A DNA stretch of 64,000 nt from positions 47,481 to 111,480 of the forward strand of contig NZ_CALHDW010000003.1 in the NCBI RefSeq assembly GCF_938023125.1. Reading direction: 5' to 3'. Origin of the DNA: an uncultured Porphyromonas sp. (GTDB lineage Bacteria > Bacteroidota > Bacteroidia > Bacteroidales > Porphyromonadaceae). Every line of letters begins with the position of its first letter. The first letter of the stretch is position 1. Below are positions 36,277 through 43,564 of this stretch, piece by piece. The notes under the pieces were generated by a model. It had not been told where the DNA came from and searched no databases. It was given only the letters and a program-made list of their open reading frames with translations. The translations under genes were made by a program, and so were the position numbers.

Positions 36277-36864
36277 TCAGAATTCCAATTCGAGCCCGAT
36301 CTGAAGTTCTTCGGGAGCAAAGCGGACACCAAAGCCCTTTGTACCCATACCGGGTTCCTCTCCCATGCCAAAATTATCGCGGTAGCCAACAAAGCCTAAG
36401 CGTAGGCACAAGCAGAGCCCCTCCGTAAGGTCAATACAAGCCCCTGGACGCACTCCTACCTCCCAACCGTGCGTTGTAGTCGTTCTGTTGAGAACATCCT
36501 TGGTGAGCGTCATATTCCATCCAACACAACCATCGAGGTAGAGATTGAAGGGTAGACGGTGCAAATAATAATAACGCACAAAGGGAGTTACCCCTACGCC
36601 GTGCTGACCATCTTCGAACTCGTAGGCAAAAAAAGCTCCAGCCCCCCAAGTGTCATTGAATAAATATCCTGCCTCCGGTCGGAAAGAGAAGGTACTTTTT
36701 TGGTTATCGGTATTATACCAGTAGTTGAGACTTCCTCCCACAAAGACCCTACCATCGTGACTATGATCATGAGACTCTGTATGAGGGAATCTCTGAGATT
36801 GGGCACTCAAAGTGAGCACAGGGATAAGAGCGACAAAGAGACTAAAGAGAACTTTTTTTACCAT
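36277..36864 (-). CDS. Putative outer-membrane beta-barrel protein
   Basis: A 195-residue exported protein. The signal peptide ends at LTLSAQSQ (about residue 22). A His/Asp-rich stretch (HTESHDHSHDGR) opens the mature part, then alternating aromatic strands typical of a small 8-stranded barrel (VFVGGSLNYWY, FRPEAGYLF, VTPFVRYYYLHRLP, LQIGLELEF with C-terminal Phe). It resembles the OmpW/opacity-like group in layout. The His-rich N-terminus might bind metal; that is only a guess. It has its own strong terminator. Confidence 0.7.
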   Translation of the reverse strand: MVKKVLFSLFVALIPVLTLSAQSQRFPHTESHDHSHDGRVFVGGSLNYWYNTDNQKSTFSFRPEAGYLFNDTWGAGAFFAYEFEDGQHGVGVTPFVRYYYLHRLPFNLYLDGCVGWNMTLTKDVLNRTTTTHGWEVGVRPGACIDLTEGLCLCLRLGFVGYRDNFGMGEEPGMGTKGFGVRFAPEELQIGLELEF

Positions 36865-36916
36865 ATATACGGAACTTAAAAGGTGAATAATACAGGTGAA
36901 AGGGTTACTCTATCCT

Positions 36917-37936
36917 CTAGAAGTAGTACTTCATCTTGGACGAGTCGTTTTGACGGAATGCCTTGTAAGGCTCACTCTTGGCTAAGAGATTCTTCTTCTG
37001 GAGACCGCCAAAGAGCTTTGTGGCCAACTTGCCTGCTAGGGTCTTGGCATTAGCCAACTCCGAGAGATAATCCTCTATCGAATACTTACGAAAGTGGAGG
37101 ATTCCCTCCAAGGCATCTCCGTCGGAAAAATAACCGCCATAGCGATTGTATGTAGCAAAAGTGCGCTCGGGGAAGTCCATTTCGCCCCAACCAATCGTAG
37201 AGAAGAGACGAGAAAGGAAGTCCGAGTAGATGGCACGGCACGTAGAGCCCCCACCCACATTGAAGATTTTATTCCAGAGAGAAGAGCGATGCTGATAGCT
37301 CTCTACAAGGGCGAAAGCCAAGTCCTCGGCATGTACAAACTCAAGGTGTGACTCAAGAGGCATCAAGAAGATTTCGCCATCCATATCCTCCATCTCTGTC
37401 CCCATCACAATACCAGGGCGGAAGATAGTCCACTCTAGCGAGCTATCCTGTACGAACTTCTCTGCTTGTATGCGTGTAAGTGCCGAGAAGTTGCCAATGG
37501 AGGGAGCCAAGAAATCGTCTGTACGGAGCATGGGTACAGAGAGTCTATCTCCATATACCTCAATAGAGGAGAGCATGACCAAATAGGCCTGGGGAGAATA
37601 ATGCTCGAGATTCTCGATAAGGAAACGAGTTCCCAAGGCATTAACCTCCTCAGCAAGAGTGTATTTCTTACAAGCCGTTTGCGAAGAGAGAAAACCGCAA
37701 TGGATTACAAAATCTTGCCCTTTGACCACCTCTACCGTATCTGCCGGTAGAGCGAGATTGCCATAGACAACGTTTATTTCTTCGTGAAGAGGCTCAAGTA
37801 GCGTCTGTGAGCGACTCTTTTTTATATCAAAAACAGTGATATTGAATTTATCTTTGCGTGCCAATAATTGCTTCAGCACATAACGACCGATCTCGGTACT
37901 AGCTCCCACTAGGAGCACATTGGTCTTATCGTTCAT
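36917..37936 (-). CDS. Extended SDR family (NAD-dependent epimerase/dehydratase-like) protein, atypical
   Basis: A 339-residue protein with a Rossmann start (VLLVGASTEIGRYVLKQLL) and the extended-SDR layout: VYGNLALPADTVEVV, VMLSSIEVYGD, FRPGIVMGTE. The usual catalytic Tyr-x3-Lys should lie in SALTRIQAEKFV, but Ser stands at the Tyr position and Arg at the Lys position. It may therefore be a non-catalytic or atypical SDR. A promoter-like TATATTTG precedes it on the minus strand. Confidence 0.75.
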   Translation of the reverse strand: MNDKTNVLLVGASTEIGRYVLKQLLARKDKFNITVFDIKKSRSQTLLEPLHEEINVVYGNLALPADTVEVVKGQDFVIHCGFLSSQTACKKYTLAEEVNALGTRFLIENLEHYSPQAYLVMLSSIEVYGDRLSVPMLRTDDFLAPSIGNFSALTRIQAEKFVQDSSLEWTIFRPGIVMGTEMEDMDGEIFLMPLESHLEFVHAEDLAFALVESYQHRSSLWNKIFNVGGGSTCRAIYSDFLSRLFSTIGWGEMDFPERTFATYNRYGGYFSDGDALEGILHFRKYSIEDYLSELANAKTLAGKLATKLFGGLQKKNLLAKSEPYKAFRQNDSSKMKYYF

Positions 37937-37962
37937 AATGATTCTCTCTAGTTATTTTGCTT

Positions 37963-37970
37963 CAAATATA
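37963..37970 (-). promoter_or_regulatory. Promoter -7 box for the SDR gene
   Basis: TATATTTG on the minus strand, about 27 bases before the ATG at 37936. Confidence 0.55.
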
Positions 37971-38055
37971 CGCAATAGTTGGCAGGCATGAGCTATTCTA
38001 CCCAAAATAGGGGAGATAAACATGGCTCTATGCCCTCCATAATAATCGAAAGTTA

Positions 38056-38094
38056 GGATAAAAGACCTCCCCGCCCACCCGAAGGCGAGGAGGT
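38056..38094 (-). terminator. Terminator after the cobC-like gene
   Basis: On the minus strand ACCTCCTCGCC (38094-38084) pairs with GGCGGGGAGGT (38075-38065), one mismatch, followed by CTTTTATCC. Confidence 0.8.
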
Positions 38095-38106
38095 GATAAG
38101 GTTTAA

Positions 38107-38640
38107 TTAATACTCAAGAAGAGTGTGGGATGCAAAGCCGGGTAGGGAAGCAAAGGCCTCCACAATAGTGGTTTCGCCCACAAGTGTGCGAGCACAATTG
38201 ATCACACCCCCATGACAAAAAAGCAATATATGCCGGTAGCCCTCTTGCTTTTTCTCATCCAAGAAGGCACGCACCCTCTCTTGCTGATCGCCCAAGGACT
38301 CCCCTCCGGGGGTTCGATGATCCACGTAATATCTAAAAAACGCCGGGATGTCTTGGGTGGTCAGGATCTCGCTCCAAGGCTTCCCCTCCCAGGCTCCAAA
38401 GTTCATCTCACGCAAGCGATCATCTCGCACGGCATCGCCATATCCACAGTAGGTAGCTAGCTTTACAGCCCTCCGGAGAGGACTTGTAAAGACTCCATCG
38501 GGATGCAGATCTGCAATACGAGCTTTCGCCCCTTCAGCCTCTTGCTCAAAGGTAGGATTCACCTCTACATCAAGAGCTCCGTAGCAAGTAAAATTGCCAT
38601 CTAACTCCACAGAAGTGTGACGTACTAAACTAACTTTCAT
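38107..38640 (-). CDS. cobC: Histidine phosphatase, likely alpha-ribazole phosphatase CobC
   Basis: A 177-residue phosphoglycerate-mutase-fold protein. The active-site start is LVRHTSVEL, with RHT instead of RHG, as in Bacteroidales CobC. Other blocks are CYGALDV, VFTSPLRRAVKLATYCGYGD, LREMNFGAWEGKPW and LFCHGGVINCA. CobC removes the phosphate from alpha-ribazole 5'-phosphate, a late step of cobalamin assembly. No other B12 biosynthesis gene is beside it; it ends a minus-strand group with an S4 protein and a glycosyltransferase. A different phosphatase role cannot be excluded. Confidence 0.68.
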   Translation of the reverse strand: MKVSLVRHTSVELDGNFTCYGALDVEVNPTFEQEAEGAKARIADLHPDGVFTSPLRRAVKLATYCGYGDAVRDDRLREMNFGAWEGKPWSEILTTQDIPAFFRYYVDHRTPGGESLGDQQERVRAFLDEKKQEGYRHILLFCHGGVINCARTLVGETTIVEAFASLPGFASHTLLEY

Positions 38641-38668
38641 AGGGATAAGGTTTTGCTAAACGAACTGA

Positions 38669-39175
38669 TCAAGAAAAGCGCTTTTTGCCGTCAAAAGATC
38701 CCTTACGCCCCTTTTTCTTAGCATCGAAAGAGCGATGCTCTTCTCTACTTCCACGGGCAGAAGGGTGCTCGTCTTCTCTATCTTTGCGAAACTTTGCAGG
38801 GCGACCGCCTACGGTTTTAGGCTTCCCCATGGGAGCAAATCCATCGGTACGACGATCCTTTTTTGCTCCTGTATTCTTGGGGCGAGCGCGATAAGAGCGA
38901 TCATTATCCTCGTCTACATCAATGTATTCTCGGCCAATTCGTACAGAAGCCTGCTCAGCAATGCGCTGTTTTTGCTCGGCTGCCATATCACGGAGTAAGT
39001 CGCGCACGGGAAGCTCCTCCCCATCCAATTCTACGACATCGTCCTCTGAGACTACATCGCTCAGCTCAGCTCGATCTCCATTGATCCAAACACGCCCCTC
39101 TTCTATTAGGGATTCTACTTCTCTGCGAGAGCCTAAGCCCGTATCGCTTAGGAATTTATTGATTCTCACATTCAT
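38669..39175 (-). CDS. S4-domain RNA-binding protein with basic disordered tail
   Basis: A 168-residue protein. Residues 1-60 are an S4 domain (RINKFLSDTGLGSRREVESL, EGRVWINGD). The remainder, from about residue 75, is Arg/Lys/Gly/Asp-rich and looks disordered (KKDRRTDGF, KFRKDREDEH, KKKGRKGSF). There is no pseudouridine synthase domain, unlike RsuA/RluB proteins. A role in rRNA or ribosome binding is likely. Its start overlaps the end of the upstream glycosyltransferase gene by 20 bases. Confidence 0.8.
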   Translation of the reverse strand: MNVRINKFLSDTGLGSRREVESLIEEGRVWINGDRAELSDVVSEDDVVELDGEELPVRDLLRDMAAEQKQRIAEQASVRIGREYIDVDEDNDRSYRARPKNTGAKKDRRTDGFAPMGKPKTVGGRPAKFRKDREDEHPSARGSREEHRSFDAKKKGRKGSFDGKKRFS

Positions 39176-40070
39176 GGGAAACAGGTTGTTCGCTTGTTAT
39201 TGATTGTATTTGATGAATGATTGATAAAAGAGTATTCTCCTCCGTATGGATCGAAGGAACATCTATGAGAGGGGTATCCATCAAGCGGGCAAGATAGGCC
39301 ATCGAATTATCTACCGACACAAGACAAGAGAGCTGTGATAGGTAGGCCAATTCGTGAGCAAATGAGAGTCCGGTGATGAAATTGACCCCTCGAGGTAGCA
39401 ACTCAAAAAGGGTGCTATACTTAGAATACAACTCCTTTTTGATTCCAAGAAGATAAAACGTGGCGCGTGGGAATGCCTCCCGAAGCGCAGTAATAAGCCC
39501 TGCTGTATGCTCAAAATCAACTTGGTCGGGCTGCTCGCCTTGCAATGGAGCAATCCCAATGGAAAAAGGATTAGGGTGAATCTCAGGGTAATGGATTCTA
39601 GGGAATGAGGGATAAGGTACTTGCACATGAAGCCCCGCACGAGCAAAAGTATCTGCAAATAACGAAAGCATCTGCTCTGCATCCGACAGAGGAATATGCT
39701 CTTGACAGCGCTTTATCACAGCACTTTTGGCGATACGTGTACAGCGAATCCGAGCCCGACAGCAACGGAGGCGACGGCACAAAAAGCGACCGCGCCAGCT
39801 ACGCTGCAAGTCGACGATCGCATCGAACCGGTCGTATATCAGTTTGTTAGACAAAGATATAAGCCCAAATAACGTGCGATCGGAGTGCTTAATATCTATA
39901 GCCATTGCCTCCAAATTGTGCGGAGGACTAACCAGAATCCCCGTAATAGAAGGCTTCATGAGATAGGTAAAGCGATGCTCAGGATACTGCTTAGCCACGG
40001 CATAGACCAGCCTAAGGCTAAGGGCAACATCCCCCAACGAAGAGGTGCGAACAATCAGATAGTGCGCCAT
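39156..40070 (-). CDS. Glycosyltransferase family 9 (heptosyltransferase-like)
   Basis: A 304-residue protein with the GT9 N-terminal signature LIVRTSSLGDVALSLRLVYAV and the C-terminal block FITGLSFAHELAYLSQLSCLVSVDNSMAYLA (read in parts; SVDNSMAYLA is the nucleotide-sugar region, where SxDTGxxH is usual). It likely adds a sugar to the lipopolysaccharide core on the cytoplasmic face of the inner membrane. The acceptor and sugar cannot be read from sequence. Two Arg/Cys-rich helices in the middle (CRRLRCCRARIRC) are odd. First gene of the group ending in cobC. Confidence 0.82.
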   Translation of the reverse strand: MAHYLIVRTSSLGDVALSLRLVYAVAKQYPEHRFTYLMKPSITGILVSPPHNLEAMAIDIKHSDRTLFGLISLSNKLIYDRFDAIVDLQRSWRGRFLCRRLRCCRARIRCTRIAKSAVIKRCQEHIPLSDAEQMLSLFADTFARAGLHVQVPYPSFPRIHYPEIHPNPFSIGIAPLQGEQPDQVDFEHTAGLITALREAFPRATFYLLGIKKELYSKYSTLFELLPRGVNFITGLSFAHELAYLSQLSCLVSVDNSMAYLARLMDTPLIDVPSIHTEENTLLSIIHQIQSITSEQPVSHECENQ

Positions 40071-40143
40071 GGACGTAGTATAGATTGAGTGATCAGCTTG
40101 CCTCTATTCTCCCCTCTGGTGAAGTCTCTCTAATAAAAGAAAA

Positions 40144-40202
40144 GTGACAAATGGAAGTGCCCTAGGAAGGAAACCGACAGGGCGGGAAAATCCATTTATC
40201 AC
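40144..40202 (-). terminator. Nested hairpin, terminator of the ftsK-folD group
   Basis: The outer arms GTGACAAATGGA (40144-40155) and TCCATTTATCAC (40191-40202) have one mismatch; the inner arms are GCCCT (40159-40163) and AGGGC (40179-40183). On the minus strand it is followed by CTTTTCTTTTATT. Confidence 0.65.
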
Positions 40203-40239
40203 TCTTATTTGCTTATAGGAATGCAGCTATTTGGGGAAA

Positions 40240-41136
40240 CTAATCGCAAAAGACTTCCTTCTTAGCCGCCTTGAGGGTGTTCATCATGAGCGATACAATC
40301 GTCATGGGTCCTACCCCTCCGGGCACTGGAGTAATGTAGGAGCAAAGTGGAGCAACCTCGTCGAACTTCACGTCTCCCACTAGGCGAGCGCCACTCTTTT
40401 TGGTAGCATCGGGCACTCGTGTTGTACCCACATCCACCAAAACAGCTCCCTTCTTTACCATATCGGCTGTCACGAACTCGGGACTACCAAGTGCCGCAAT
40501 AATGATGTCGGCAGATAGGCACACCTCCTTAATATTGGGAGTGCGACTATGGCATACGGTTACCGTACAATCTCCGGGCTCTCCCTTCTGCATAAGGAGT
40601 TGGGCAATGGGCTTTCCTACAATATTGCTACGCCCTAGTACCACACAGTGCTTTCCTCTTGTGGGGATGGCATAACGGCGCAACAGCTCTACAATACCTT
40701 GGGGAGTAGCTGAGACGAAGCAGGGCAAACCGATGCTCATACGTCCCACGTTGATTGGATGGAAGCCATCCACATCCTTACGGTAATCAATACGCTCAAT
40801 CACCTTTTGCTCATCAATATGCTTGGGCAAGGGGAGCTGAATGATAAAGCCATCCACGCTGTCATCGCTGTTTAGACGATCGATCTCTTGGAGCAATCTC
40901 TCCTCCGTCACATCGCTATCGAAGCGGATAAGAGAAGAACCAAAGCCTACCTCTTCGCAGCTTTTTACCTTAGAGGCCATGTAAGCTTCGCTCCCACCAT
41001 CATGCCCTACCAATATGGCAGAGAGGTGAGGACGACGCCCCGTATTTTTCACCATTTCGGCAACTTCGCGAGCAATCTCTTGCTTTATTTCTGTCGAGAT
41101 CTTACGACCATCTAGTATTTGATACATTGGATCCAT
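40240..41136 (-). CDS. folD: Methylenetetrahydrofolate dehydrogenase / cyclohydrolase
   Basis: A 298-residue bifunctional enzyme that interconverts 5,10-methylene-, methenyl- and 10-formyl-tetrahydrofolate. Signature blocks are GHDGGSEAYMASKVKSCEEVG (read in parts; the catalytic Lys is in the YxxxK pattern YMASK), QLPLPKHI, VVLGRSNIVGKPIA and PVPGGVGPMT. The ATG at 41136 or at 41127 (three residues later) could be the start. Last gene of the ftsK group, 17 bases after ffh. Confidence 0.96.
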   Translation of the reverse strand: MDPMYQILDGRKISTEIKQEIAREVAEMVKNTGRRPHLSAILVGHDGGSEAYMASKVKSCEEVGFGSSLIRFDSDVTEERLLQEIDRLNSDDSVDGFIIQLPLPKHIDEQKVIERIDYRKDVDGFHPINVGRMSIGLPCFVSATPQGIVELLRRYAIPTRGKHCVVLGRSNIVGKPIAQLLMQKGEPGDCTVTVCHSRTPNIKEVCLSADIIIAALGSPEFVTADMVKKGAVLVDVGTTRVPDATKKSGARLVGDVKFDEVAPLCSYITPVPGGVGPMTIVSLMMNTLKAAKKEVFCD

Positions 41137-41153
41137 AGTTGTATTGTTGTTTA

Positions 41154-42482
41154 TTATTTACGACGCATACGTGCCATCTGCTTGGGGTTGCTACCCATAG
41201 CCTGCACCGTTTTCATCATCTTTCGTGCTTGATCAAACTGGGTAATCAGTTTATTTACATCCTGCACGGTGGTACCACTCCCCTTGGCAATACGCTTACG
41301 GCGCTGCCCATTGAGCAGGCTGGGATGCGAGCGCTCCTCGGGAGTCATGGAGTAGATAATAGCTTCGATTCCCTTAAAAGCGTCATCATCGATATCGATA
41401 TCCTTGATGGCTTTTCCCACACCGGGGATCATGGAAACGAGGTCTCTGATATTCCCCATCTTCTTGATTTGATGGATCTGTTTGAGGAAGTCGTTAAAGT
41501 CGAATTGGTCTTTGGCGATGCGTTGCTCTAGGCGACGAGCCTCTTGTTCGTCGTACTGTTGCTGGGCACGTTCCACAAGAGAAACGATGTCACCCATACC
41601 AAGGATACGATCGGCCATACGCTCCGGATGGAAAACATCGAGAGCATCCATCCCTTCTCCGGTACCAACAAACTTAATTGGCTTGGTCACTACGGTGCGG
41701 ATAGAGAGGGCAGCCCCGCCTCGTGTATCCCCATCAAGCTTGGTCAAAACAACGCCGTCAAAGTCAAGACGATCATTGAATTCTTTTGCTGTATTTACGG
41801 CGTCCTGACCCGTCATCGAGTCCACAACGAAGAGCACTTCGTCCGGGTTGATCGCAGCCTTGATGGCTGCAATCTCTTGCATCATCTCCTCATCTACGGC
41901 AAGACGGCCTGCAGTATCCACAATAACAACATCGTGACCGTGCTCACGAGCATAGGCAACCCCACGCTCTGCTATCTGCACAGGCTTCTTGTTGTCTTCC
42001 TCGGCATATACGGGGATATTGAGTTGCTCGCCTAGGACCTTTAGCTGATCGATAGCAGCAGGGCGGTACACGTCACAAGCAACAAGAAGGGGATTTTTAT
42101 GGCGTTGCGTCTTGAGCAACTTGGCAAGCTTACCCGAGAAGGTGGTTTTACCCGACCCCTGAAGCCCCGACATAAGCACCACAGCGGGCGAGCCCTGTAG
42201 ACGCAATTCCACAGCTTCTCCCCCCATGAGGCGAGCCAACTCGTCGTGTACGATTTTTACCATCATCTCGCTAGGGCGTACAGCCGTGAGCACATTACGC
42301 CCAAGAGCTGTCTCCTTAACGGTATCGGTAAACTTCTTTGCTACGTTGTAATTAACGTCGGCATCAAGTAGAGCACGGCGCACATCTTTTAGCGTTTCGG
42401 CTACATTGATCTCGGTGATGCGGCCTTCACCTTTGAGGTTTTTGAAGGATCTTTCTAAGCGTTCGCTGAGATTCTCAAACAT
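41154..42482 (-). CDS. ffh: Signal recognition particle protein Ffh
   Basis: A 442-residue SRP54 GTPase. It has the helical N domain (1-90), the GTPase domain with the P-loop GLQGSGKTT (106-114), DTAGRLAVDEEMM and TKLDGDTRGGAA, and a methionine-bearing M domain from about 310 with IPGVGKAIK and SGTTVQDVNKLI, ending in MGSNPKQMARMRRK. It binds 4.5S RNA and targets membrane proteins. No SRP RNA gene was seen nearby. Confidence 0.97.
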   Translation of the reverse strand: MFENLSERLERSFKNLKGEGRITEINVAETLKDVRRALLDADVNYNVAKKFTDTVKETALGRNVLTAVRPSEMMVKIVHDELARLMGGEAVELRLQGSPAVVLMSGLQGSGKTTFSGKLAKLLKTQRHKNPLLVACDVYRPAAIDQLKVLGEQLNIPVYAEEDNKKPVQIAERGVAYAREHGHDVVIVDTAGRLAVDEEMMQEIAAIKAAINPDEVLFVVDSMTGQDAVNTAKEFNDRLDFDGVVLTKLDGDTRGGAALSIRTVVTKPIKFVGTGEGMDALDVFHPERMADRILGMGDIVSLVERAQQQYDEQEARRLEQRIAKDQFDFNDFLKQIHQIKKMGNIRDLVSMIPGVGKAIKDIDIDDDAFKGIEAIIYSMTPEERSHPSLLNGQRRKRIAKGSGTTVQDVNKLITQFDQARKMMKTVQAMGSNPKQMARMRRK

Positions 42483-42521
42483 ATATCGGGATGTTGTTTA
42501 TAGTCTAATCTAGGTTTTGTA

Positions 42522-42872
42522 TTACTGCAATCGGTTGGTAACGGAGTCCGGGAACGCCACTTTGGGTTTGAAAGTACGCGCTTCGGCTTCTTCCATCATG
42601 GCGTACGCCATAATAATAACTATGTCTCCGGGTTGAGCAAGACGCGCTGCAGCTCCATTGAGACAGACCACTCCGCTATGGGCGGGCCCCTCTATCACAT
42701 AGGTCTCAAAACGCTCGCCATTGTTGTTATTAACAACCTGAACACGCTCTCCCGGCAATATATCCACCGCTTCCATCAACGCCTTGTCTATTGTAATGCT
42801 GCCTACATAATTGAGGTTAGCCTCAGTCACTCGCACACAATGGAGCTTGGCCTTAAGCATTTGCAGTAACAT
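42522..42872 (-). CDS. panD: Aspartate 1-decarboxylase (pyruvoyl precursor)
   Basis: A 116-residue proenzyme that makes beta-alanine for pantothenate and coenzyme A. Self-cleavage is expected between Gly24 and Ser25 (LNYVGSITID), producing the pyruvoyl group. The GEAAHS-like block is present as GPAHSGVVCLNGAAARL. The N-terminus aligns with the family start. It lies between lolA and ffh on the minus strand. Confidence 0.95.
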   Translation of the reverse strand: MLLQMLKAKLHCVRVTEANLNYVGSITIDKALMEAVDILPGERVQVVNNNNGERFETYVIEGPAHSGVVCLNGAAARLAQPGDIVIIMAYAMMEEAEARTFKPKVAFPDSVTNRLQ

Positions 42873-42916
42873 GAAATTCTATTTTCTTAATCGTTAATTC
42901 GTCTTCTTTTATAGTC

Positions 42917-43564
42917 CTAGCGAAGATCCACAAGTTCGCTACCGGGGTATGAGGATTGCTGCTGAATGAACATTTGACTCGAAGGGATCTCTCCCTCAAT
43001 GGAGGTTACATTCATCACCAGACGCATACCGTCCGCAAAGATACCTACAATCTGGGAGGGGGCATTCGTCTTGCGTAAAAAAGAGACCTCTAGGGCCGTG
43101 ATGTTGTCCATCTTCTTGCGTGGAGTGAAAACAATAATGCGGCTATTCTTGGTGCCACTAATCTCCTTAATGGTGTACACAGACGCCGAAGAAGACAAGA
43201 AGACGAAGGGGTTAAGAGCCGCTAGATCTTCCATAGAGGGATGCATAATGGTATAGGTACGATCTTCTGCATTATAGAAGCTAAACTCCCGACCATTGTA
43301 GTTGGCATCTATGGGATTGTAGCGCATGCGAAACTTTTTCCCCGAGGTGTACAATACCCCTTTTTTGGTTTCGACACGTGCCCCGGAGGCATCGAAAAGC
43401 TCTCCGGTAAAGGTGATCTTGGCGCCCTTCTCTAGGCGTTGAGCCACTGTATTGATAAGGCTTTGTGCCGAAGGTTGCTTCGTTTGGGCTGTAGCCACAG
43501 AGGGCAGTATGCACCCCACAAATACGAGCAAAGCAACCCATAGGGCGATACGCTTTGTTTTCAT
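42917..43564 (-). CDS. LolA-like outer-membrane lipoprotein carrier protein
   Basis: A 215-residue periplasmic protein. The signal peptide ends at PSVATAQT (about residue 26). The rest has the LolA plan: an amphipathic helix, ITFTGELFDA, GVLYTSGKKFRMRY, REFSFYNAEDRTYTIMHPS and paired strands to the C-terminus. LolA shuttles lipoproteins from LolCDE to the outer membrane. Its ATG overlaps the ftsK stop as ATGA, so translation is probably coupled. Confidence 0.85.
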   Translation of the reverse strand: MKTKRIALWVALLVFVGCILPSVATAQTKQPSAQSLINTVAQRLEKGAKITFTGELFDASGARVETKKGVLYTSGKKFRMRYNPIDANYNGREFSFYNAEDRTYTIMHPSMEDLAALNPFVFLSSSASVYTIKEISGTKNSRIIVFTPRKKMDNITALEVSFLRKTNAPSQIVGIFADGMRLVMNVTSIEGEIPSSQMFIQQQSSYPGSELVDLR

